A DNA stretch of 57,429 bases from Gemmatimonadota bacterium (GTDB taxonomy: Bacteria; Gemmatimonadota; Gemmatimonadetes; Longimicrobiales; Gaopeijiaceae), in assembly GCA_022826005.1 (NCBI GenBank), contig JAJDVT010000072.1, forward strand, positions 1 through 57,429, given 5' to 3'. The position numbers and the translations under genes are program-made. The notes under the pieces were generated by a model. That model worked only from the letters and a program-made list of their open reading frames with translations, made no database searches and was not told the DNA's origin. How positions within the stretch are numbered: the stretch's first letter is position 1; every line of letters begins with the position of its first letter. Of this stretch, positions 34,974 to 42,867 are shown one piece after another.

Positions 34974-35291
34974 CTCCCTGTGTCGTGGGTTGGCAATCCC
35001 CCCGACACACGGGGCACGGGTGTCGGGCCGTTTGCCAACTCCACGCGAGGAAGTACCGCGAGAGGTCCCGTCTATTCGGCCCCTGGGGCCGCCGGGAGCT
35101 ACCCGACGACCCCTTTCATGGGCCTGTTGTATTCAACGGGCGACCCGACATGGGCCTCCGTGGAGTTGGCAGGAGGGAAGGTGGGGGACGCTCCACCGTA
35201 GCGCAAGGGGTTTCGCTCCTTCATGAAGGGGCGAAACCCCCAATCCATAGGCGTATTTGACGCCACAGAGAGGAGGGAAGTACCATGCAGC
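34974..35291. promoter_or_regulatory. Structured divergent intergenic region
   Basis: This 318-base noncoding stretch separates two divergent operons of the island. It holds an 8-bp inverted repeat CCCGACAC/GTGTCGGG (35001-35008, 35020-35027), a 12-bp inverted repeat GCCAACTCCACG/CGTGGAGTTGGC (35034-35045, 35159-35170), and a 34-bp near-perfect palindrome (35207-35240). It must contain promoters for both sides and could encode a small RNA. Confidence 0.6.
35207..35240. repeat. 34-bp near-perfect palindrome
   Basis: A 15-bp stem with one G-T wobble and a CATG loop: left arm starts GGGGTTTCGC, right arm ends GCGAAACCCC. It lies 50 bases before the membrane-protein gene at 35292 and lacks a T-run, so a regulatory or protein-binding site is as likely as a terminator. 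Confidence 0.7.
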
Positions 35292-35780
35292 ATGGACATT
35301 CGACGAGCAGCACACACCGTAGCCTCCATAGTGGGAGGGGGTGCCTTCCTCTACGGTCTGGAGGTGCATATGTGGGGTGAAGACATTCCCCTATGGGTGT
35401 ACCTCGCTTTCTCCGCCTCCTGCGGTATGATCGCGTGGCGACTGGGCCGAAAGCCGGACCCCGACCGGGGCAAGACCTACTGGGAGAAGCGACTGCCGGA
35501 GCTGGAGGGGCTGATCGAAGTCTTGCGGGCGTGCGAGCCGCGCGAGACATTGGCCCCGAAGCACCAGATCGCGATACACAGACTCGCGCGTGACCTTGAC
35601 CGACTCGGGCTGGAGCATCCGCCAACAGACCGGGTGCCGCTGGCGCGTGACCCCGTGCTACGCCGGATCTGGGAGCATTGCAGCCCCTTTCCTCCTTCTG
35701 AGCCCGGCGCCGACCGCTGCTCAAGTCAAGCTCGGCGTCACGGGCGGATTAAACCTTGCTTCGGTGGACGTTTCGAGTGA
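35292..35780 (+). CDS. Membrane-anchored hypothetical protein with fused C-terminus
   Basis: ATG 35292 lies after GAGGAGGG. MDIRRAAHTVASIVGGGAFL and DIPLWVYLAFSASCGMIAWR are two membrane spans; a charged helical cytoplasmic domain follows (TYWEKRLPELEGLIEVLRAC, HQIAIHRLARDLDRLGLEHP). From about residue 125 the frame enters, out of register, the outer-membrane beta-barrel gene, and the residues become Arg/Ser/Pro-rich, so the natural C-terminus has probably been lost at the island junction near 35675. Confidence 0.55.
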   Translation: MDIRRAAHTVASIVGGGAFLYGLEVHMWGEDIPLWVYLAFSASCGMIAWRLGRKPDPDRGKTYWEKRLPELEGLIEVLRACEPRETLAPKHQIAIHRLARDLDRLGLEHPPTDRVPLARDPVLRRIWEHCSPFPPSEPGADRCSSQARRHGRIKPCFGGRFE

Positions 35781-36324
35781 ATCCGCCTTTGTCCCCGACT
35801 TCGAATCCGTCACGCGATTTTCGCTCGGTCTGTCGGCGACGATCCCCGTGTCCGAGACCTGGGGAGTTCAGCTGGCCGGCGGCTATTCCCAGAAGGGTGC
35901 GATGTCCGCATTCACCGAGGAGGGCGCGGACGTCGAATCAACGCTGAAGATGGACTACATCGAGCTGGCCGTGCTCGGAATGCTGAACCTCCCCCTGTCC
36001 GGTGAACGAGTGTCGGCACACCTCGTCGCCGGACCGGCGCTCGCCCTCGAGTCGTCCTGCGACGTGTCCGCCAAGGCAACCTTCATGGGAACCGATTTCG
36101 AAATCAACGAGGGCTGCGACGACGGCGACGTGATTGACCGATCAAACTTCGACTTGGGCCTGGCCGCAGGCGGCGGAATCGAGATCGGCCTGTCCGACGC
36201 GCTGGGCGTGTCGCTAGGCGTCCTCTACACTTTCGGACTCCTGGACATCGACAAGGAAGACAGCGACTCGCTGAAGCATCGGGTGCTGAGTGTGCGGGTC
36301 GGGTTGGTGTATTCGGTTGGGTGA
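35647..36324 (+). pseudogene. Outer-membrane beta-barrel protein, 5' end replaced
   Basis: The mature part is a typical small porin-family barrel: QVKLGVTGGLNLASVDVS, SLGLSATIPVSETWGVQLAG, GGYSQKGAMSAF, NFDLGLAAGGGIEIGLSDAL and a final strand VRVGLVYSVG, about 200 residues. Only the end of a signal peptide is present (AAPFLLLSPAPTAAQ). Upstream of it the frame has no basic signal head and no ribosome site; the nearest start is a GTG at 35647. The original start was probably lost when the island inserted. Paired Cys (SSCDVSA, EGCDDGD) flank a barrel loop. Confidence 0.6.
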
Positions 36325-36477
36325 GGAGGGTGGGCCTTGCTGCGGGCTAGTCGGGATCGTCGGGTCAGCGGCCTTCGCGCGGTCTCGACTCTTCGCGAGC
36401 GGATGCACGGATAGAGTGCGACTCTCGTCCACGTTACCGGTTCGGATCAAAGCGGCGGCCCACGAAGGAGGTCGCGA

Positions 36478-37059
36478 GTGAGCACGGCGCCGAAGCGGCC
36501 GGGGTACTACAGGGGTCGCCACTTCACCGAGTACGTCGATGAAGTCCGCAGCCTGAAGCGCGATGGTCGGTTGGAGGAGGCAGCTCGGCTGCTTCTGAAT
36601 CTCGTAGAGGCAACCGAAGCTGAGAGTCGCGCCACAGGCGATGGGGTCGCGCCGTGGTACTACGAGCATTTGGCAATCGTGTACCGGAAACAGAAGGATC
36701 CTGTGAACGAGAAGCGGCTCCTCGTGCGCTTCGCTGAACAGGTCCATGCCCCGGGCGCCGGCCCCGAGAAGCTGTTCAAACGCCTCTATGCCGTTGGCGT
36801 AACCGAAGCCGAACTGACGCGAATCGAAGCACGACAGGCGGCGAACCTGGAGGCCGCGGAAGAGTCGCGGATTGCGGTCGCCGAGAAGCGTGCCGAGGCG
36901 CTCGCCGACGAGTTGCAAGCTGCGGGGCTGATTAGAACGGAAGCCGGACGGGAGAAGGAGCGCCGCACCGCCAAGCGCCGCGGTCGCGGCTGCGCGGCGC
37001 TCGTCGTCATCTGGGCGTTCGCAGCCACCGTCCGGGTGACGGGGCTGAGTTGTGGGTGA
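36478..37059 (+). CDS. Helical hypothetical protein, 193 residues
   Basis: GTG start at 36478 behind GAAGGAGG. The N-terminal ~105 residues are a helical, TPR-like module (HFTEYVDEVRSLKRDGRLEE, LLNLVEATEAESRATGDGVA, WYYEHLAIVYRKQKDPVNEK) that I recognise as a type found in actinobacterial and phage-associated hypothetical proteins. A charged Ala/Glu-rich coiled coil and a C-terminal hydrophobic segment (GCAALVVIWAFAATVRV) follow. Function unknown. Confidence 0.65.
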   Translation: MSTAPKRPGYYRGRHFTEYVDEVRSLKRDGRLEEAARLLLNLVEATEAESRATGDGVAPWYYEHLAIVYRKQKDPVNEKRLLVRFAEQVHAPGAGPEKLFKRLYAVGVTEAELTRIEARQAANLEAAEESRIAVAEKRAEALADELQAAGLIRTEAGREKERRTAKRRGRGCAALVVIWAFAATVRVTGLSCG

Positions 37060-37127
37060 TCGTGTACCGGGAACAGGGATTGGCCTGTGGATGGCTGTCC
37101 GCCGGAGGCGCCGAGTTTGCCACCCCA

Positions 37128-37973
37128 TTAGCTTCCCCCAACTGATATGTCGACTTTACATTGCGTGATTCGGCGGTCCGCCGGGTCATACACGTGGAGT
37201 GGATAGCCAGCCCGATCAGGCTCGAATGACATCGCGTTGTAGACATGGCGGCCGTCAGTCAGGACGGCCCAGGTGTTGGCCACGAACGGCACCGTCCACG
37301 TCGCAACCTCGTCGGCGCGGATGGTCGTCAGGCGAAATCCCCGAATAACAAGAACCCAGCTGCACACCGCATACCTACCCCTCCACCACCCGAAACCGCA
37401 GGAAGACCAGCCAGTCCTCGTCCATCGCCCCCTGTCTCACGCCCCAGCCGACCGCACCCCGCATGGCCCCGTGTCTCAGGTCGTCCCTCTCGCGGCGCTC
37501 CTCCGCGGTCAGCGGCGGCCCTTCGACTTCGGAACGTACGATTCGATGGGTCTGCAACCATCGATGGAATGGACGGAAATATCGTATTCGGTCCCGAACA
37601 CCGCAGCCCATCCGCCTCGGCTGTTGCGCACAACCCAATACCCGGCTCCGAATGGCATCCCCTGGGGGAGGGGCATCGTCCCCCGGCTGGTCGGCAAGTG
37701 TAACAACATGCCGCAGTCCCGGTAGCGATCCAGCACCTGGGGATCCATCTCCGCATGGAGAGCATCGCCGGCCGCAAGCATGGCCCCGAAACACGCTGGC
37801 ACCAGCCACCGGACCAGCTTCTTCAATCGCTGCGCCAAGGGCCCCAGGAACAGCAAGAAGGCCGCATCGGTGAAAGTCTCAGGGCGCGCCATTGCCAGCC
37901 CTCGCAAGCGCATGCCATGTTCCAGAGAGAATCGGCCGGGTGCGGACGTCGTCATTGCGGCTCCCTGGTCCAT
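37128..37973 (-). pseudogene. Membrane-anchored hypothetical protein, broken by two frameshifts
   Basis: Reading from ATG 37973 (or 37955): MARPETFTDAAFLLFLGPLA and LVRWLVPACFGAMLAAGDAL form the anchor; then LDRYRDCGMLLHLPTSRGTM up to TEYDISVHSIDG at ~37560. The coding signal then continues in another frame, LQTHRIVRSEVEGPPLTAEE ... DEDWLVFLRFRVVEG (stop 37375), and again in a third frame, RYAVCSWVLVIRGFRLTTIR ... ADRRITQCKVDISVGGS (stop 37128). The pieces together make about 280 residues. Two indels in one gene argue for a real pseudogene. It is divergent from the propeller gene at 38017. Confidence 0.6.
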
Positions 37974-38016
37974 GGACTTTCAACGCTTGCAGGACCGGGG
38001 AGGTCCGCCTCTCGAA

Positions 38017-39276
38017 ATGAAAACGCCGCACTCGACCTTCCGCTGCCGTCTCTTCGTCACGCTTGCGATCCCCTTGCTGTCTCCAGTCCTCCATGCCCAG
38101 GACCGGCCCCTGACGTGGGACTTGCTGGAGGTTTGGCGCGTCGGCGGGTTGGATGCGCCGGAGTGGGCGCAGTTCACCCGGCCAGATGAAATGGCCTTTG
38201 ACGGGAGCGGCAACCTGTATGTGGTGGATGGCGCGGCGGTCCACATCGTCAAGGTCGGTCCGGACGGGCAACTGGTCATGACGATCGGCCGGGCCGGCCA
38301 GGGTCCGGGTGAGTTCAGGAGCCCCGACGGTGTGATGGTGTGGCGCGATGGCAGCTTCGCCGTGAACGACGGCGGCCGTGATGCTCTCCATCTCTTCCGT
38401 GCCGACGGGAGCTTCGAGCGCTCGGTGCGATGGACCGTGGCGACAGGGGAAGTGTTCGTGGATCTCAACTGGATGCGAACCATGCGCCCGGGCCCGCGTC
38501 CGGGCATCGTCTACGCCCAGGGCCTGGCGAACAGACACAGCAGCGTGATCGGGAGTGTAGCCGAGATGATGGGCATCGAATCGGAGGATGCCGCCGACGA
38601 GCGTACGATCGAGGCGCTCGATCTTTCCGGCGACGTCGTGACCGGGGAGGTGCTGGTGGAAGGGTGGCGACCTCCCCGCCCCGGGCTCACCGAAATCGAC
38701 CCCCGCGATAGCGAGAGCGTCTTGGCGGCCATGACCGAAGCGCCGCAGTTCGAGCCCACCCTTCGATGGGACGCGGTGCCCGGTGGGCTGATCGCCTATG
38801 CGGATTCGTCAACCTACAGAATCCGGATCGTCCGGGACGGCGTCACCGTCAACACGCTGACCCGCCCGATCGCACCCCTGCCGTTCACGCGCGGGATGGA
38901 GTCGGAGATGCGCGAGGGCATGCGTCGCGCAATGGAAGAATCGGAGGGGGACACCCCGGAGTATCGCAGACAGCTCCGCGAGCTCATCGAGAACATGACG
39001 TTCTACCCCGAGATCCCGGTCATCGAACGGATCCGCGTCGCCTGGGACGGCTCCGTGTGGGTCGAGCGCGCGGATTCGGAGTGGGACGTGGACCGCAAGA
39101 CTCTTCTGATCGATGTTTTCGATCCCGATGGCGACTACCGTGGCACGCTCGCCGCGGATGGGCCGGGAATGCCCGACGCGTTCGGACCGGACGGGCTGGC
39201 CGCCTACTGGGAGTTCGACGAAATGGACGTGCCGAGCATCGTTGTACGGAGACTGCCCCCGGCTCTGCAGTGGTGA
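38017..39276 (+). CDS. Secreted 6-bladed beta-propeller protein (paralog A)
   Basis: A 419-residue protein starting at ATG 38017 with a Sec signal peptide (ending ...SPVLHAQ). NHL-like blades are recognisable: EMAFDGSGNLYVVDGAAVHI, GRAGQGPGEFRSPDGVMVWR, DALHLFRADGSFERSVRW and, near the C-terminus, RVAWDGSVWVERADSEWDVD. The closing DAFGPDGLAAYWEFDEMDVP and VVRRLPPALQW are the signature end of this family and match the two paralogs at 44708 and 46734. A scaffold or binding role outside the cytoplasm is likely; no catalytic motif is visible. Confidence 0.85.
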   Translation: MKTPHSTFRCRLFVTLAIPLLSPVLHAQDRPLTWDLLEVWRVGGLDAPEWAQFTRPDEMAFDGSGNLYVVDGAAVHIVKVGPDGQLVMTIGRAGQGPGEFRSPDGVMVWRDGSFAVNDGGRDALHLFRADGSFERSVRWTVATGEVFVDLNWMRTMRPGPRPGIVYAQGLANRHSSVIGSVAEMMGIESEDAADERTIEALDLSGDVVTGEVLVEGWRPPRPGLTEIDPRDSESVLAAMTEAPQFEPTLRWDAVPGGLIAYADSSTYRIRIVRDGVTVNTLTRPIAPLPFTRGMESEMREGMRRAMEESEGDTPEYRRQLRELIENMTFYPEIPVIERIRVAWDGSVWVERADSEWDVDRKTLLIDVFDPDGDYRGTLAADGPGMPDAFGPDGLAAYWEFDEMDVPSIVVRRLPPALQW

Positions 39277-39313
39277 GTCAAGCGCTGACCCCCGCCTTCC
39301 CGCGCCGATAGTC

Positions 39314-40369
39314 ATGTACTCCCGATGCATGTATTGCACCAGGCCCCTCGGGGCCAACGAGGTCGTCGAGACCTTCCCCGTGGGCCGCCGACTCGCCTTC
39401 GACGCCGCGCGCGGGCGGCTGTGGGTCATCTGCACCAGGTGCGAGCGCTGGAACCTGACCCCGCTCGAGGAACGCTGGGAAGCGGTCGAGACCTGCGAGC
39501 GGATCTTTCGAGGCACCCGCGTCCGCGTGTCCACCGAGAACATCGGCATCGCGCGCCATCCGGAGGGCCTGAAGCTCGTCCGCATCGGCGAGCCCCTGCG
39601 CCCGGAGTTCGCGGCATGGCGCTACGGGGACCAGTTCGGACGGCGCAGGCGCAGGCACATCCTGTATGGGGCGGCCGGTGCGGTTGTCGTGGGGGGCGTC
39701 TACGTCGGCGGTTTCGCGGTCGGGCTTGTGACCCTGGGCTCGTTGGGCGTTGTCAATCTCCCGATCCAGATCGCCAACCTGTGGTCCGCGGCGCGCACCG
39801 TGGTCAAGCTGCACCCGGACGGCGGTCAAGTCATCAAGCTCAGGCTCATCGATCTCGACGGCACGCGCATCCAGCCCGCGGACGCAGAGCCCGGCTTCAA
39901 GATCCGGATCCGCAGGGGAAAGAAAGAGAAGCACAACAACACATGGTGGTTCGAGGGCACCGAGGCCCTCCGCTTTGCCGGGGCAATCCTCCCCAGGATG
40001 AACTACGCGGGGGGAGCCAAGCAGACCGTTCAGCGCGCGGTGGATCGGATCGAAGCCGCCGGACACCCGGAACGGTTCCTGCTCGACATCGCCGGGCTGA
40101 ACCTGTACCACGCCAGGTACGGCGAGCCGGGCTACATCAGCAAGATGCCGGATCCAACCCGGCTGGCCGTCGAAATGGCGCTCCACGAAGAGCAGGAACG
40201 ACGCGCGCTCGAAGGCGAACTGTGGCTGCTGGAGCGCGCCTGGAAGGAGGCGGAGAAGATCGCCGAGATTGCGGACAGCCTGCTCCTGCCGGAAGGTACC
40301 GAGGACTTCATCCGGGAGCACGGGGAGCGGCGGAGCGACGGCGGCCTCGAGCGACTGACGGAGACCTGA
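39314..40369 (+). CDS. Zinc-ribbon membrane protein, hypothetical
   Basis: A 351-residue protein from ATG 39314. An N-terminal zinc ribbon (CMYCTRPL near residue 5, CTRCERWNL near 40) is followed by a basic stretch (RRRRRHILYG) and a membrane segment (AAGAVVVGGVYVGGFAVGLV), then a soluble domain with KLRLIDLDGTRIQPADAEPG, TWWFEGTEALRFAGAILPRM and a C-terminal helix-rich region (ERRALEGELWLLERAWKEAE). No family name is known to me. A palindromic terminator follows 5 bases after the stop. Confidence 0.7.
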   Translation: MYSRCMYCTRPLGANEVVETFPVGRRLAFDAARGRLWVICTRCERWNLTPLEERWEAVETCERIFRGTRVRVSTENIGIARHPEGLKLVRIGEPLRPEFAAWRYGDQFGRRRRRHILYGAAGAVVVGGVYVGGFAVGLVTLGSLGVVNLPIQIANLWSAARTVVKLHPDGGQVIKLRLIDLDGTRIQPADAEPGFKIRIRRGKKEKHNNTWWFEGTEALRFAGAILPRMNYAGGAKQTVQRAVDRIEAAGHPERFLLDIAGLNLYHARYGEPGYISKMPDPTRLAVEMALHEEQERRALEGELWLLERAWKEAEKIAEIADSLLLPEGTEDFIREHGERRSDGGLERLTET

Positions 40370-40373
40370 CGAG

Positions 40374-40395
40374 ACGTTTCAGCTGAAACGTTTTT
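40374..40395 (+). terminator. Intrinsic terminator
   Basis: ACGTTTC-AGCT-GAAACGT is a perfect 7-bp stem with a 4-nt loop (fully palindromic over 18 bases), followed directly by TTTTC. It immediately follows the zinc-ribbon gene. Confidence 0.75.
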
Positions 40396-40405
40396 CGTGG
40401 CAAAC

Positions 40406-40433
40406 TGTCATGTTTACGTTACAAAATGTAACC
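40406..40433. promoter_or_regulatory. Second copy of the TGTCATGT...AATGTAA element
   Basis: Matches 30619-30646 at 20 of 28 positions. It also contains the palindrome GTTACAAAATGTAAC (40418-40432). The position, between a terminator and an ATPase fragment, suggests a promoter/operator remnant of an accessory gene. Confidence 0.35.
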
Positions 40434-40474
40434 TTCTCCGTACAATCCGGAATGCAACGGCACGGCGTGGAACT

Positions 40475-40845
40475 TCACGGCCCCCCGGTGGAATGGGAAG
40501 CACGTACAATCTCGGCAAGCGACAGGGGCAGCAGTTCCAGGCGGGCCATGTGGCCGGGCAGAGCCTCCTGGGCGCGCGCCGAGCGGAAGAGGTCCGCAGA
40601 GCCCGTGAGAAGGAACAGCCCCTTGCGCGGACCGCCGGGCACCGGCCCATCCGGCGACACACCGCCATGCAGGTCCGACGCCTCCTTGATGGCGGGCACG
40701 AGCCCGGGCACCTCCTGGAATTCGTCGAGCACGACAGCCTCATTGCCGAGGGACCTGACGAAACCGTGCGGGTCGCCGGCGGCAGCCGCCCGGACGGCGG
40801 GATCGTCCAGCGTCAGGTTGCCATTGGACGTGCAGGCCCATAGAT
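40475..40845 (-). pseudogene. AAA_14 / DUF4143-type ATPase fragment
   Basis: The reverse frame reads NLTLDDPAVRAAAAGDPHGF, EAVVLDEFQEVPGLVPAIKE, GLFLLTGSADLFRSARAQEA and MARLELLPLSLAEI. This is the central part of the AAA_14 domain (Walker B LDEFQ, sensor region LTGSA). The Walker A-containing N-terminus and the whole DUF4143 C-terminus are absent, so it is a ~120-residue relic. DUF4143 ATPases are common accessory genes of unknown role. Confidence 0.75.
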
Positions 40846-40936
40846 AGTGGCCTATGTCTGATGCTCCTTTACCATTCTGCCCTACACCCCTTTGCCATCC
40901 AATGATCCACACCCTTGGCCTCATAGGAGAGCCCCA

Positions 40937-42274
40937 ATGTCCCCCTTCGTCTCCCCCGTCATTGTCGTCCCCGGAATCACCGGCTCTGACCTCTTCGACC
41001 GGTACGAGCTGCCGCCCGAGGCAGTCTGGACGACCATGCGCAAGAAGCGCCACGACCGCATCACGTTGCACCCCGCCGACCAGCGCTACGAACTTCTCGA
41101 GCCCGCGCGGGTCAAGCCCGGTGGCCCATTCCCCCTTGTCTACGGAGAGCTGGTCGAAGAGCTGCGCGAAGGGCTCTCGGAAGACCACGCCGGACCTGTG
41201 CCGGTATACCCCTTCGGCTACGACTGGAGGATGCCGCTCGACCTGACGGAGGGGCAGCTGGATGCGTTCATCCAGGAAGTCATCGACCGCACCCTGCTGA
41301 TGCCGCTCTACCGCGGGGACTCCGACTTCGCGGCCAGCCCTTCGGTCTCGCTGATCGGGCACTCGATGGGCGGGCTGATCATCGCCGGGTACCTCGAGCG
41401 CTACACCGCGGCGCGGGTGGACAGGGTCGTCACCTTGGCGACGCCCTTCCAGGGATCCTGGGAGGCGGTCCTGAAGCTGACCACCGGGATCGGCGACGTC
41501 GGCGAGGACTCCGGCAAGGCCCGCGAACGCCACGCGGCGCGAATGACCCCCGCGCTGTACCACCTGCTCCCGAGCTACGGCGGCGGGCTCGACGTGGACG
41601 AGGGGCTGCAGGCGGACATCTTCCACCCGGGCACCTGGCAGCCCGGCGTCGTGCGGACGATCGAGCGCCAGGTCCGCGGCTGGGACGTCTCCGGCGCCGA
41701 ACTCTTCGCCGACATGCTGGGCGCTGCAAGGGCCCATCGGGACAGGATCGGGAAACTGGAGCTCGTGGCAGGCGCACCGACGGGCAACGGCAACCCCGCC
41801 GCCGCCGACGACGCGGCCGAGACCGGGTCCCCCTGGCTCTCCGCGGACCGCTGGCTGGCCATCGCCGGCGCCGACGACGAGACGCGGGTCGGCCTGCGGG
41901 TCCGCCGAGAAGATGACGGCACCCCCCGCTTCGACCTCCGCTCTGCCGAGCGCCGTAACCAGTGGAAAGCTGACGACGACGCGCTCCGCCTCAACTCCGG
42001 CGACGGCACCGTTCCCCTGGAGGGCGCGGCCGCCCCCTTCCTCGACGAATCACGCCTTGTCTGCGTCACCCCCCGCGACTTCGGCTACTGGGAACTCAAG
42101 GACCGCGCGCTCACCAGGCTCACCGGCCTGCACGGCCTGCTCCCCACCATGAACATGGTCCACCGGCGGAACTCCATAGGGCCGAATCACGGCAGGAAAT
42201 CACGTAAGTCTAACGAGGACTGCACGATCTGCGCTTCCTACCGTTGTACTGGACCTTGCTGGACCGTAGCGTGA
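40937..42274 (+). CDS. LCAT/PDAT-like alpha/beta hydrolase with altered C-terminus
   Basis: A 445-residue protein, ATG 40937 after TAGGAG. It opens with the family motif SPVIVVPGITGSDLFD (oxyanion region), YPFGYDWRMPLDLTEG, the nucleophile elbow SLIGHSMGGLIIAG (~140), and late in the protein LNSGDGTVPLEGAA (catalytic Asp) with a His in LHGLLPTMNMVHR. These match lecithin:cholesterol acyltransferase-like lipases/acyltransferases. There is no signal peptide. The last ~35 residues (from RRNSIGPNHGRKSRKS to the end) are unlike the family and coincide with a 65-bp repeat at 42184, so the gene has probably lost its native C-terminus. Confidence 0.8.
   Translation: MSPFVSPVIVVPGITGSDLFDRYELPPEAVWTTMRKKRHDRITLHPADQRYELLEPARVKPGGPFPLVYGELVEELREGLSEDHAGPVPVYPFGYDWRMPLDLTEGQLDAFIQEVIDRTLLMPLYRGDSDFAASPSVSLIGHSMGGLIIAGYLERYTAARVDRVVTLATPFQGSWEAVLKLTTGIGDVGEDSGKARERHAARMTPALYHLLPSYGGGLDVDEGLQADIFHPGTWQPGVVRTIERQVRGWDVSGAELFADMLGAARAHRDRIGKLELVAGAPTGNGNPAAADDAAETGSPWLSADRWLAIAGADDETRVGLRVRREDDGTPRFDLRSAERRNQWKADDDALRLNSGDGTVPLEGAAAPFLDESRLVCVTPRDFGYWELKDRALTRLTGLHGLLPTMNMVHRRNSIGPNHGRKSRKSNEDCTICASYRCTGPCWTVA
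42184..42247 (+). repeat. 65-bp repeat, copy 1
   Basis: About 65-70% identical over its length, in direct orientation, to 48676-48739, with shared GAATCACGG, TAAGT and CTGCACGATCTGC (42220-42232). The 18-base core GGACTGCACGATCTGCGC (42217-42234) also occurs exactly, inverted, at 48473-48490. It forms the aberrant 3' end of the hydrolase gene. Confidence 0.6.
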
Positions 42275-42579
42275 AAGTGGGAAAACCGGACCTGAATGGC
42301 GGGACTCTCACGCCCGCGCCGCCTCTTCGCCGAAGGTCCCGGAAGCCGACTTCTCGACCCCCGTCTCGGGAAGCCTGTTCGTCTGGCCGGATCAACGGGC
42401 CGACCTGCTGGAACGCCGTGCCGAGTTTCTCCAAGCAACCAGGTCCCGCAGCGACCGGCCGCCCGTTACCGTAACTATTGGCGCTGGCTAATGGACGAGG
42501 GGGCTGGAGACTGTTTCCGGTCGGTCCACGTACGCTTTGAGGGTAGGTACGCACCCTAGAAATCGCCTCAGATCGTATG
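42275..42579. other. Intergenic debris with a short coding remnant
   Basis: No intact gene. A + strand frame without start codon runs from about 42285 to a stop near 42488 and reads EADFSTPVSGSLFVWPDQRA followed by DLLERRAEFLQATRS and PPVTVTIGAG, which looks like real protein sequence. I do not recognise the family. The remainder up to the IS element is featureless. Confidence 0.35.
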
Positions 42580-42588
42580 TGGACGCCC

Positions 42589-42867
42589 CAAAGTGGGCAA
42601 GCGCGGATTCAGAACCGAGTTGGTGGCAGTTGGCCAAGTACTGTCGTATGTCCGGCCTCTTGATGCAGCGCTGTTTGGCTGCGGGCCCGTATGGTGTTCG
42701 TGAGATCGGATCCTAATCGACGATGCGGGCTCAAAGGCCCTTGATCTGAGTCTGGTTTTTCCGATCCCGTCTTGCCGACCGTTTGCCCTTACCCGTTCCT
42801 GCGTCTTGGTGCCCACACCTCCCCGACAGCTTCTTTGCTTTTCGCTTCTTCTCCTTCCTCCGCCCGG
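42589..42867 (-). ncRNA. Candidate bridge/seek RNA region of the IS element
   Basis: The ~280 bases between the transposase stop and the downstream inverted repeat contain no reading frame of note. In IS1111-group elements this side encodes the guide RNA with target- and donor-binding loops. I infer its presence from layout only; no loop could be assigned because the insertion-site flanks were not resolved. Confidence 0.35.

Noticed and set aside
35010-35226. Small genes in the divergent spacer
   Set aside because: Open frames of 70-90 residues exist on both strands but lack ribosome sites and have no protein-like pattern; the DNA is better explained by inverted repeats.
37145-37159. Right terminal repeat of the accessory island matching 30638-30652
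   Set aside because: The 14-of-15 match is inverted as expected, but it lies inside a coding region, 1.5 kb beyond the junction suggested by the truncated beta-barrel gene; kept only as part of the dispersed-motif finding.
41400-41780. Reverse-strand extension of the AAA_14 fragment upstream into the hydrolase gene
   Set aside because: The frame stays open to 41737 but the residues beyond about 40845 have no ATPase similarity and are antisense to the hydrolase.
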